Below, in pieces: positions 16,785 to 24,301 of a stretch of DNA of 64,000 bases (position 1 is its first letter; each line of letters starts with the position of its first letter). The notes beneath the pieces were generated by a model, which was not told where the DNA came from, searched no databases, and saw only the letters and a program-made list of their open reading frames with translations. A program made the position numbers and the translations under genes. The DNA comes from an uncultured Mobiluncus sp. (GTDB lineage: Bacteria > Actinomycetota > Actinomycetes > Actinomycetales > Actinomycetaceae): assembly GCF_947254095.1 (NCBI RefSeq), contig NZ_CAMYBV010000010.1:21084-85083 (forward strand). Direction: 5' to 3'.

Positions 16785-17686
16785 GACGCCACCACGGGAC
16801 CGGCTGTCCTCCCGGAGTCCGGCAGGGTCAGCGAGGCGGCGACTTTCGCTCCCACGTCGGCAAGCGGCCCGAAATCGGAGCCGGCGACCTGAAAAACCAA
16901 CACCCACAAAGTATCCCCGATAGCCGCCGCCCAGCGCTGCTGCACTCCCCGACCATCCGGCAGGCACGAATCAGCCCAGATAGCAGGGTTTTCGGCCAAC
17001 TGGGAAGTCGCGACTTCTCGCGGCTGCCAACCGGCGGGTACCGCCAGGCGGCGCAGCCAGTTCACGCTGTCCTCCGGGCTGGTCAAGGGCGCGGACATCA
17101 ACAAAATCCGCGAATGCGGGATAAAGTCGTGGGGCGTATCCAGCGCAAAACGGCTTTCCAGTTTCAGCCCGGAAACACGCGCGGGGGCGCTCGGCTCCAG
17201 GTTCAACACCCAAGTTTCGGGGTAAGCCAGCGAAACCCCGTCAATCATCTGGGTGTCGAAATAGTCAAAGCCGCGCCGGTTCACTTCCCGTTCCCGGCGC
17301 CTTTGCGCACAGCGAGTGCGTTCCAGCGCTCCCAAAGCTCCATAGAGGCGTTCCTCTTTCATCCATCGCGGCTGCAGGAAACTCGGCACCGGCGCGGGAA
17401 TCAACGCCCAAAACGCCACCCCGAGGCCAATCAAAGCCAGCAAGGCCGCCAGCGGAATCCCCCACACTCGCCAAAAGGACAAGCCGGTGCCGTAAGTCAC
17501 GCAGGCCTCGAAAATCGTCACCCCGAGGCACAGAATGGTCAGGCCGGGAATCATGATGGCCACCACCCGGTTACCCAGCTCAGTTTTCCCAAAACCATCG
17601 CGCAGGAATTTGGCGTAGGGCGTCACCCAGGTCACGATTATCAGCGCGATTCCCACCAGCGTGGCAACCAGGAACGTGAAATCCAC
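16781..17686 (-). CDS. Unknown membrane protein inside the men gene string
   Basis: A 301-residue protein I do not recognise. Three hydrophobic segments lie at about residues 4-22 (FLVATLVGIALIIVTWV), 41-60 (VVAIMIPGLTILCLGVTIF) and 74-95 (VWGIPLAALLALIGLGVAFW). A basic stretch (RTRCAQRRREREVNRRGFDYFD) and a soluble C-terminal domain of about 170 residues follow. The latter has a surface-lipoprotein-like pattern (ISLAYPETW, SVNWLRRLAVPAGW, ALIGDTLWVLVFQVA-type strands). The ATG at 17686 lies 52 bases after menB, and its stop overlaps the menC start, so it is co-translated with menC. A link to menaquinone synthesis is suggested only by position. Confidence 0.8.
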   Translation of the reverse strand: MDFTFLVATLVGIALIIVTWVTPYAKFLRDGFGKTELGNRVVAIMIPGLTILCLGVTIFEACVTYGTGLSFWRVWGIPLAALLALIGLGVAFWALIPAPVPSFLQPRWMKEERLYGALGALERTRCAQRRREREVNRRGFDYFDTQMIDGVSLAYPETWVLNLEPSAPARVSGLKLESRFALDTPHDFIPHSRILLMSAPLTSPEDSVNWLRRLAVPAGWQPREVATSQLAENPAIWADSCLPDGRGVQQRWAAAIGDTLWVLVFQVAGSDFGPLADVGAKVAASLTLPDSGRTAGPVVAS

Positions 17687-17738
17687 TCTGACCTTCTTTC
17701 GGGTTTACATTTCGGGTTTGGACCGTTACCGAGCCCTC

Positions 17739-18791
17739 TTAGTAATAATACGGAAACTCGTCCCAGTTCGGGGCCCGCTTCTCGAGGAAAGCGTCGCGCC
17801 CCTCGCGAGCCTCCGCGGTCCCGTACGCCAGCCGAGTCGCCTCCCCGGCAAACATTTGCATTCCGACCAGGCCATCGTCCACCGCGTTGAAAGCGTATTT
17901 CAACATGCGAATCGCCTGCGGGGATTTCCCGGCGATGGTCAGCGCCCATTCCCAACCCACGCGTTCCAGGTCCTGGTGCGCCACCGCCCGGTTCACCACT
18001 CCCCAAGCCTCGGCCTGGGCGGCGGAATAGGTTTCGGCGAGGAAGAATATCTCGCGGGCGCGCTTATCCCCGGCTTGCCGCGCCAGCAGCCCCGAACCGT
18101 ATCCGGCATCGAACGAACCAACATTCGCGTCGACCTGTTTGAACTGGGCGTGTTCCCGGCTGGCCAGCGCCAGGTCGCAGACCATCACCAGCGAGTGTCC
18201 CCCACCGGCCGCCCACCCGTTGACCAGCGCAATGACCGGTTTCGGGGTGGCGCGAATGAGGCGCTGTACCTCCAGGATATGCAGCCTCCCGTAGCGTCCG
18301 GCCGCGTCTCTCGGGTCGGAGCTGTCAGTAGTTTCTGGGGTTTCCGGGTGTTTCAGGTCAACAGTCCGGTCGGCCGGGTTTCGGGTTTCACAAGGGCGTT
18401 CGGGCGGGTTTGGCACGCCCTCTGGCGCTTGTGGTGCGTCGTCGCGCGGTACGGTCACGTGATACTGGTAACCGTCAGCGCCGCGAACCCGCTGGTCCCC
18501 GCCACTGCAAAACGCATAGCCGCCGTCGCGCGCCGGGCCGTTACCGGTCAGCAAAATCGTGGCCACACTGGCAGTCATGCGAGCGTGGTCCAGGCAACGA
18601 TACAGCTGGTCCACAGTTTGGGGACGAAAAGCGTTGCGCACTTCGGGCCGATTGAACGCAATGCGCACCACCGGCGCCGGGCTGCCGTCCGCCAACACAC
18701 CCCGGTGATAGGTCACATCGCTTAGCCCCTCCAGACTGACTTCTCGCCACCGTTTTGCCTCAAAAACATCTGAAACCGCGTTATTGTCCAC
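17739..18791 (-). CDS. menB: MenB, 1,4-dihydroxy-2-naphthoyl-CoA synthase
   Basis: Crotonase-fold enzyme that cyclises o-succinylbenzoyl-CoA to 1,4-dihydroxy-2-naphthoyl-CoA. The 350 residues exceed the usual 270-310. The oxyanion-hole region FCSGGDQRVRGADGY, ALVNGWAAGGGHSLVMVCDL and SFDAGYGSGLLARQAG are diagnostic. The C-terminal KRAPNWDEFPYYY is the family end. The extra length is a charged, proline/threonine-rich insertion at about residues 118-165 between the GG-D loop and the next helix. The start is GTG at 18791. It heads a leftward string with menC and the PP2C/FHA/FtsK genes. Confidence 0.96.
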   Translation of the reverse strand: MDNNAVSDVFEAKRWREVSLEGLSDVTYHRGVLADGSPAPVVRIAFNRPEVRNAFRPQTVDQLYRCLDHARMTASVATILLTGNGPARDGGYAFCSGGDQRVRGADGYQYHVTVPRDDAPQAPEGVPNPPERPCETRNPADRTVDLKHPETPETTDSSDPRDAAGRYGRLHILEVQRLIRATPKPVIALVNGWAAGGGHSLVMVCDLALASREHAQFKQVDANVGSFDAGYGSGLLARQAGDKRAREIFFLAETYSAAQAEAWGVVNRAVAHQDLERVGWEWALTIAGKSPQAIRMLKYAFNAVDDGLVGMQMFAGEATRLAYGTAEAREGRDAFLEKRAPNWDEFPYYY

Positions 18792-18835
18792 GCTTAGATT
18801 CTAACTGTTCACCAGGGGGTTGCGGCCGGCTGGGG

Positions 18836-19960
18836 TTACTGGAAACTGAAGTTAGTGTTGGGCAGCAGCTCAATCCAAGTGGTGCCCGGGTTGAGCAGGA
18901 CGGGCTTGCCGGCCGAGTCCGTCAACAGCAGCGGCGAGCCTTCGGAATCCTTGGACCAGGTCACTTGGGCGACCGAGCCCCCGCTCGCCACATAGGCGGT
19001 TCCGCCACCGGTCAACACCGTTTCCGGGACAGCAGCCCCGGCCGCGTCTTTCGCGCCAGTGTCGACGATGGTGGTCAACACCACCACCACGTTATCGGTT
19101 TGCAGCGGGGCTCCCGAGCGGGCGCTCGCCGCCACACCCCCATCAGTGCGCTGCCAGCGCGAACCGGTCCAGTTGTAGCCCGCGACTAGGGACGGGAAGC
19201 GGGCCGCCAGGGTGTTCGCCGGAGTTCCTGACGAAACCGCGGTGGGAGGCTCCCCTAGGTCAGGGTTGACGAAATCGAGAATCGGGGGCGCGTCGGGTTC
19301 AATAGTGTGGTCTTTGCCGACCTTTTCGTAAAGTTTAGGAATCGAGAGGTAGAGGTTGTGCGGCATGGCACGAAACTTCACGCGATACAGCGCACCCAAC
19401 GCCTGATCCTCGTTGAATCCGCGCAACCCGGAAGCGGGAACCCGAGATTCAAACACTGGAGTTCCCCCCGAATAGACCAGCATTCCCCCGAACGGAGCCG
19501 CGATACCCGGATCCATCGGCCGCACGGAACGCACCGGGCCGATTTCCTCGGGTGTATGCATATGAAACACAGCGTTATACCTGGTCATACCGCCCTCAAC
19601 CTGTTCTTCAAACACGATGTCGGCGTCCTCCAACCCGGATTGCGGACGAGCCGCCACGGTGTTCTCCACTTTCACCGCCACCGCGGGGTGCGGGGTTAGG
19701 TCTTCACGAGGTAGGCCGGTCAAGGGCCAAGAGGCGGGTTCCTCGGGCTGGGTGGTGGGGGGAGGGGTCTTTTCCGGCTCAGGAGTCGAATTTGCACAGG
19801 CCGTCAACCCGAGCATCCCCAGCATTGTCCAGAAAGCCACGAAAACCGCTAGAATCTTATTGAAACCGGCTGTATGACGGGTTCCGGGCACGTTGCTACG
19901 TCCGGCGCAAACAACTTTGTTTGCCACATTTTCTGCGGTGTTATCCCAGGTTACAGCCAT
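18836..19960 (-). CDS. DUF3048-domain (YerB-like) lipoprotein
   Basis: A 374-residue exported lipoprotein. A hydrophobic stretch KILAVFVAFWTMLGMLG is followed by the lipobox LTAC at about residues 52-55, then a proline/threonine-rich linker. The rest carries the DUF3048 signatures: VAVKVENTVAARPQSGL, ADIVFEEQVEGGMTRY and IGPVRSVRPMDPGIA. The C-terminal part has TWSKDSEGSPLLL and the final WIELLP strand. No strong SD precedes the ATG at 19960, and 40-odd residues lie before the signal, so a later start is likely. It is divergent from menE with only about 25 bp between the longest starts. The family function is unknown; it is widespread in Gram-positives. Confidence 0.85.
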   Translation of the reverse strand: MAVTWDNTAENVANKVVCAGRSNVPGTRHTAGFNKILAVFVAFWTMLGMLGLTACANSTPEPEKTPPPTTQPEEPASWPLTGLPREDLTPHPAVAVKVENTVAARPQSGLEDADIVFEEQVEGGMTRYNAVFHMHTPEEIGPVRSVRPMDPGIAAPFGGMLVYSGGTPVFESRVPASGLRGFNEDQALGALYRVKFRAMPHNLYLSIPKLYEKVGKDHTIEPDAPPILDFVNPDLGEPPTAVSSGTPANTLAARFPSLVAGYNWTGSRWQRTDGGVAASARSGAPLQTDNVVVVLTTIVDTGAKDAAGAAVPETVLTGGGTAYVASGGSVAQVTWSKDSEGSPLLLTDSAGKPVLLNPGTTWIELLPNTNFSFQ

Positions 19961-19985
19961 AATTGAACTTTAGCGTTAAGGCAGG

Positions 19986-21560
19986 GTGAAGTTGGTGAGT
20001 GACACAGCGAAGCGGGGAGTTCCCGTCCGGTTCTGTTTCCTGACGGGTGGCACGAAACCCCAGGACGTAGTCAGTCTGGCCGAATTTTTGGATACCACGA
20101 TTGAGCCTTTTCTGACTACCGAGGAAGAACTCGCCCGCAGCGGTCGGCAAATCGCGGACGACTACGACTGGGAGGCGGCGTTAGCGGAAGTCCGCGCCGA
20201 AGAGGACTCACAAACCCCGAACTTGCCTGCGGAATCGGACTCACCCGCACAACCCGGTGAGCCCTCCCTCGACGCCACCGACACCGAAATACCCGTGGGT
20301 GGAGCTTTTGAGGGCGAACCCGAGGACGTACCCCCCAGCGAGTTTGTCCGCGAAATCCTGGTTCCCATCGCTCCGGGAGTCGATCCGGAACAGGCCCGCC
20401 AAACCCTGCGGTCGCGCTTGAACGGACCGCTGCCAGCCAAAACGGACTTGATTATGCAGACCTCCGGCTCCCAGACCGGCAACGGACATTTGGTGGCGAT
20501 TTCCGCCAGCGCCCTGGTGTCCTCTGCCCGGTCGACCTTGGCTGCACTGGGCGGGCCGGGCCGCTGGATTCTGGCACTGCCGACTCATCACGTGGCCGGG
20601 CTGCAGGTGTTGACCCGTTCGCTCATTTCCGGGACAAAACCCGTCATCGTGGATACTACCAACGGATTTAAGCCCGCCAGCTTGGCGCGTGCGGTTGAAC
20701 GCGCCACCAAGGATTCAACTCTGCCGGTGTATCTGTCGCTGGTGCCCACCCAGGTGTCAAAGATTCTGGACGAGGGCGGGGACGCGGTCGCGGCTTTGGC
20801 GAAAGTGGACACCATCTTGGTCGGGGGTGCTGCGTTTACCCCGTTCCTGGCCGATCGGGCAAAGGCCGTGGGCTGGCACGTGGTGGAAACCTACGGAATG
20901 ACGGAAACCTGCGGGGGCTGCGTCTATGACGGGATTCCCCTGCTGGGTACCCAAGTTTCTACCGTGGGTGATACCGTGTGGATTACCGGCACGTCCTTGA
21001 TGGAGGGCTACGTGGAGAAACCGCCGGCTGGAGTCGATCCCGCGGAGGCTTCGCCGTGGATTCAGATGGGGCCGCGCCGCTGGTTTAAGACTTCCGACAC
21101 CGGCCGTATGGAGGGCCCGCGCCTGATTATCCAGGGACGTACCGATGATGTCATCAATACCGGCGGGGTAAAGGTTCATGCTTCTGCAGTTGAGCAGGCC
21201 TCGTTAAGTGTGCCGGGGGTTGGTCAAGTGTGTGTGGTCGGGCTGCCCGATGCCCGCTGGGGTGAACTGGTCACCGCGGTGGTTGTGCCCGGAGACGACC
21301 TTGACGTGGATTTGCTAGCCCCGATGTTGGGCTCCCCGGCTTCCTTGGGAATTCGCGGGAAAGACGGAACTTCTGAGCCGGATTCTCTGGCGGCGCGGAT
21401 TCGCACCGCCGTCACCGCGGAACTCGGTGCCGCCCACGCTCCCCGCGTGGTCGTGGTGGTGCAGCACCTGCCCACGTTAGGGCCGGGCAAGGTGGCTCGT
21501 CACGAGGTTACCGAGCTGGCGAAACGGGAACTTCGCGCCGGTCGCGCCTGGGTACGCTAA
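19986..21560 (+). CDS. menE: MenE-like o-succinylbenzoate--CoA ligase
   Basis: Acyl-CoA synthetase of the ANL superfamily that activates o-succinylbenzoate. The core motifs are LPTHHVAGLQVL, SLVPTQVSKIL, ETYGMTETCGG, GRTDDVINTGGVKVHASAVE and the C-terminal catalytic lysine in LGPGKVARHE. The adenylate-binding loop is atypical, TSGSQTGNG instead of TSGSTGxPK. The 524 residues include an N-terminal extension of about 120 residues that contains an acidic, proline-rich stretch (about 65-120). The frame starts with GTG at 19986; a second GTG at 19995 follows AGGG at better spacing and may be the real start. Gene context (menB, menC, menD) supports the assignment. Confidence 0.88.
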   Translation: MKLVSDTAKRGVPVRFCFLTGGTKPQDVVSLAEFLDTTIEPFLTTEEELARSGRQIADDYDWEAALAEVRAEEDSQTPNLPAESDSPAQPGEPSLDATDTEIPVGGAFEGEPEDVPPSEFVREILVPIAPGVDPEQARQTLRSRLNGPLPAKTDLIMQTSGSQTGNGHLVAISASALVSSARSTLAALGGPGRWILALPTHHVAGLQVLTRSLISGTKPVIVDTTNGFKPASLARAVERATKDSTLPVYLSLVPTQVSKILDEGGDAVAALAKVDTILVGGAAFTPFLADRAKAVGWHVVETYGMTETCGGCVYDGIPLLGTQVSTVGDTVWITGTSLMEGYVEKPPAGVDPAEASPWIQMGPRRWFKTSDTGRMEGPRLIIQGRTDDVINTGGVKVHASAVEQASLSVPGVGQVCVVGLPDARWGELVTAVVVPGDDLDVDLLAPMLGSPASLGIRGKDGTSEPDSLAARIRTAVTAELGAAHAPRVVVVVQHLPTLGPGKVARHEVTELAKRELRAGRAWVR

Positions 21561-21585
21561 CCGAGCCCCGCAGGGCCGGGCGGGC

Positions 21586-21978
21586 TTAGGACTTTGCTCG
21601 GGAGCGCTGGAGGTAGTTCCGGACCAGTCCCGCAATGAGGTTGGGGATAAACGCAAAACCGACATAGATGCCGGTGAACAGGACAAATTCGTCCCAGTGG
21701 ACGCTGAGGTCGGCAGCCGCGTTCATCGCCAGAAAAAAGTGCGGAATAAACAGTACTACCGGCGCGATGAGCCACCACAGTGACCAGCCGTTGACAATCC
21801 CGTCCGCGACCCCGCATCCCAGTCCCAACAGTGGTAGCGCCAGGTAGAAAATCATCAAAATCCACCCAAAACCGCCATCGCCTACAGACTTAAAAATCGG
21901 TTGGGTCAAATAGGGCAAAGCCAGGAACAGCACGGCATAAGCGGCTAAGAGAATCCAGCGTGATTTGGGGTTAGACAT
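21586..21978 (-). CDS. Small unknown membrane protein
   Basis: A 130-residue protein with about four hydrophobic helices (WILLAAYAVLFLALPYL, ILMIFYLALPLLGLGCGV, WLIAPVVLFIPHFFLAM and LFTGIYVGFAFIPNLIAG) and a basic C-terminus (RNYLQRSRAKS). No family is recognised. The ATG at 21978 has AAAGGAGG upstream (read leftward from about 21995). It is convergent with menE, whose stop is 25 bp away. Confidence 0.8.
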   Translation of the reverse strand: MSNPKSRWILLAAYAVLFLALPYLTQPIFKSVGDGGFGWILMIFYLALPLLGLGCGVADGIVNGWSLWWLIAPVVLFIPHFFLAMNAAADLSVHWDEFVLFTGIYVGFAFIPNLIAGLVRNYLQRSRAKS

Positions 21979-22134
21979 CTACGACCCCTCCTTTGCGAAT
22001 GAAAACAATTTAAAAACCATGATACCGGTAGTCCCCCCGCATTATTTATACTATTTTCTCCGTTAGCATCTTCCAGGCATGTCCAGAAATCGACAAAACA
22101 AGAAAGACCACGGGTTATACGTTAAGATGAAGCC

Positions 22135-22599
22135 GTGGCCAGAGTTTTGTTGTTTATCTTGTGGTTGGCGCTGACCCTGTATGCGCTGATTGATTGCATT
22201 CGCACCCCGAAAGATAACATGCCCGGCAAGGTGCCAAAGATTTTGTGGATTTTGCTGATTTTGCTGCTGAGCCCGATCGGGGCGATTGCGTGGATAATCG
22301 TGTCGCGAGTCGCCGCTGCAGAAGCCAAAGGCGGGGTTATCGAACCGAATATCTGGTCGAGTGAAGAATCCGTACCCCTCAGTTTCGGGCGAAAACCAGC
22401 CCCACAGCAACCTAGTGCTCCTGACGACGACCCGGAGTTCCTCGAGGAAGTCAGCCGGAAACTGCGCGAAAAACAGCGTGAAGAATACGAACGCAAGAAG
22501 CGGGAGAAAGAGGACGAAAAACTCCAGCCCCGCCCGAACGATAATTCCGACGCAAAGAAACCTACTGACCCGAAAAATCCGCCGGACCCCGCGGACTGA
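22135..22599 (+). CDS. PLDc_N-type small membrane protein with charged tail
   Basis: A 154-residue protein with two membrane helices. The first is LLFILWLALTLYALIDCI, followed by the short motif RTPKDNMPGKVPK. The second is ILWILLILLLSPIGAIAWIIV. This pair is the PLDc_N (phospholipase D nuclease N-terminal) signature often found in small actinobacterial proteins without a nuclease domain. The C-terminal half is highly charged and probably coiled-coil (KLREKQREEYERKKREKED) ending in a DPKNPPDPAD tail. The start is GTG at 22135. It is transcribed away from the neighbouring membrane-protein gene. Confidence 0.85.
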   Translation: MARVLLFILWLALTLYALIDCIRTPKDNMPGKVPKILWILLILLLSPIGAIAWIIVSRVAAAEAKGGVIEPNIWSSEESVPLSFGRKPAPQQPSAPDDDPEFLEEVSRKLREKQREEYERKKREKEDEKLQPRPNDNSDAKKPTDPKNPPDPAD

Positions 22600-22752
22600 C
22601 CCGAAACGAAATCCTGACCATCCGGACTTGTGCCCTCGCTAGTGCAACCGCACGCACCGAGCAACCCTGAGACGCACAGCGGACAGCACGCACCGGCCTA
22701 GTGAACTGAGAAAATCTCACCTGCTACCGGGCGAAAGTAACAGGCCAGACGG

Positions 22753-24168
22753 CTATTCCTCGTTTTTCTCGGAGGGTTCTGACTTCTTGGCTTTCTCTTT
22801 TTCAGCCTTTTCAGCGGCTTGCTCTAAAGCCTCCTGGTTCAGCTCCTCCAGGGTGGCTTGCGCCCGAGCGCGCTCTTTCTCAGCCGCGTCCTGGATTTGT
22901 TCCTCACGCAACCGAGTATCAATGCTCGGGGGTTTCCCGGTGGAATCATCCAAACCATCGCCGTCACGGTCACGCGATTTGCGGCTGGACACCAGGGAGG
23001 TGGGTTCATCGGAAGGCCGGAAGAACACATCGATCCAGGCCGTGCGCGGGTCGGAGTCCACAAAGATAGCTTTGAAGAACAGCGTGAGAGGCACCGCCAG
23101 AATCGCTCCGAGCGGGCCCATCACCGTGGACCACACCATCAAAGACAGGAACGAAACGGTGGCGTTCAAGCCCACCGCGTTGCCGGCTATGCGAGGTTGC
23201 AAAATGTTCAAGAACAGCATCGATGCGACCATGTAACCGATGAAGACCCCGACGGCCGGCCACACTCCGCCCAGCGCCAAAGCCAGCAGAATCGGGGGAA
23301 TCATGGAGAGGATGAATCCCACCGCGGGAATGTAGTTCGCCACAAAAGCGAGGATGCCCCAGGTCCAGGGGGTCGGCACGCCAAACACATAGAGAATTCC
23401 AACGTCCACCAGCGCCACGACAGCACCAAAGACGGTGGTCATCAGGAAGTAGGTCCGCACCCGCAGGGAGAAGTTGCGCAGCGCGATGGCGAAACCTGGC
23501 GCGTAGGAAGCCAGCTCAGCGGCGCGGCGGCGCACCACGACGATGTCTCCGACCACAAAAATCGCCACCATGATGATAAAGAACAGGGTCGTTCCCGCGC
23601 CGCTAATCTGGTTAGCAAAACCGGACAGGTAGGAAAATATCCGGTTGATATCCACGTTCTTCCAGGAATCCAACACGGCGGAAGTGTCCAGGCCGCGCTG
23701 ATCCAACTGACTGATGGCGTTCTCATAGAGTGCCTGGAACTTTGAGCCGTAGCGGGGTAACTCCGTGACCATCGCGGTGATGGCAATCGCAATCAACCCC
23801 AGCATGACAAAGAGAATGGCGAACAGCAGCACGATGTTGACCAAAGCTGCCAATCCCACCGGCCAGCGGTGGCGAATCAGCCACTCGGAAACCGGGCGCA
23901 CCGCCAAAGCCAGCGAAAACGCCAGGAAAGTCGGCATGAACACCCCGGCTATCAGAGACAGCAGGAAAATTATCAGCGCGCTGGCAGCCAGCGCGAAAGC
24001 GAAGCGCATCCCGGTAGGCCAGGCCGCCAAACCGGAGACTTTCACCTCTGACGCCTTTACCTCGACGGTGTTCCCCGCATCTGCAGGGTTACTCGACTCG
24101 TCACCGGAGGCACCAGACTTTACCGCCTGAACCATCCCTTTGGCCTTATCTATCATTCCCATAGCCAT
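22753..24168 (-). CDS. AI-2E family (PerM/TqsA-like) transporter
   Basis: A 471-residue integral membrane protein of the AI-2E exporter family. After a cytoplasmic N-terminus of about 50 residues come eight or so helices. The family signature lies near residues 250-360: YLVFGVPTPWTWGILAF-like sequence, NYIPAVGFILSMIPPILLAL, RIAGNAVGLNATVSFLSLMV and GPLGAILAVPLTLFFKAI. The C-terminus is a long charged region (about 385-471, rich in K and E) that is probably coiled coil. Substrates of this family vary (signal molecules, ions), and none can be assigned here. It follows rpoC but lies behind a terminator. Confidence 0.88.
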   Translation of the reverse strand: MAMGMIDKAKGMVQAVKSGASGDESSNPADAGNTVEVKASEVKVSGLAAWPTGMRFAFALAASALIIFLLSLIAGVFMPTFLAFSLALAVRPVSEWLIRHRWPVGLAALVNIVLLFAILFVMLGLIAIAITAMVTELPRYGSKFQALYENAISQLDQRGLDTSAVLDSWKNVDINRIFSYLSGFANQISGAGTTLFFIIMVAIFVVGDIVVVRRRAAELASYAPGFAIALRNFSLRVRTYFLMTTVFGAVVALVDVGILYVFGVPTPWTWGILAFVANYIPAVGFILSMIPPILLALALGGVWPAVGVFIGYMVASMLFLNILQPRIAGNAVGLNATVSFLSLMVWSTVMGPLGAILAVPLTLFFKAIFVDSDPRTAWIDVFFRPSDEPTSLVSSRKSRDRDGDGLDDSTGKPPSIDTRLREEQIQDAAEKERARAQATLEELNQEALEQAAEKAEKEKAKKSEPSEKNEE

Positions 24169-24186
24169 AACCCTATCAACCGGGTG

Positions 24187-24240
24187 TTGAAAAACTGAAG
24201 TTCCCGGCCCGCCAACCGCAGCTGGCGAACCGGGAACCCC
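24187..24240 (-). terminator. Intrinsic terminator of the rpoBC operon
   Basis: GTTCCCGG (24200-24207) and CGCCA (24210-24214) pair with TGGCG (24223-24227) and CCGGGAAC (24230-24237). Read leftward the stem is followed by CTTCAGTTTTT. It lies between the rpoC stop (24302) and the start of the AI-2E-type gene (24168). Confidence 0.75.
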
Positions 24241-24301
24241 GAAACTATTGAATTAAACCCGATTCAGCCCTGTAATCACAGGTCACCAGGCATTTTCGAC
24301 C

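Noticed and set aside
16785..16967. 5' extension of the menC frame
   Set aside because: It covers the 3' end of the neighbouring gene in another frame. The GTG at 16784 fits family length and overlaps the upstream stop.
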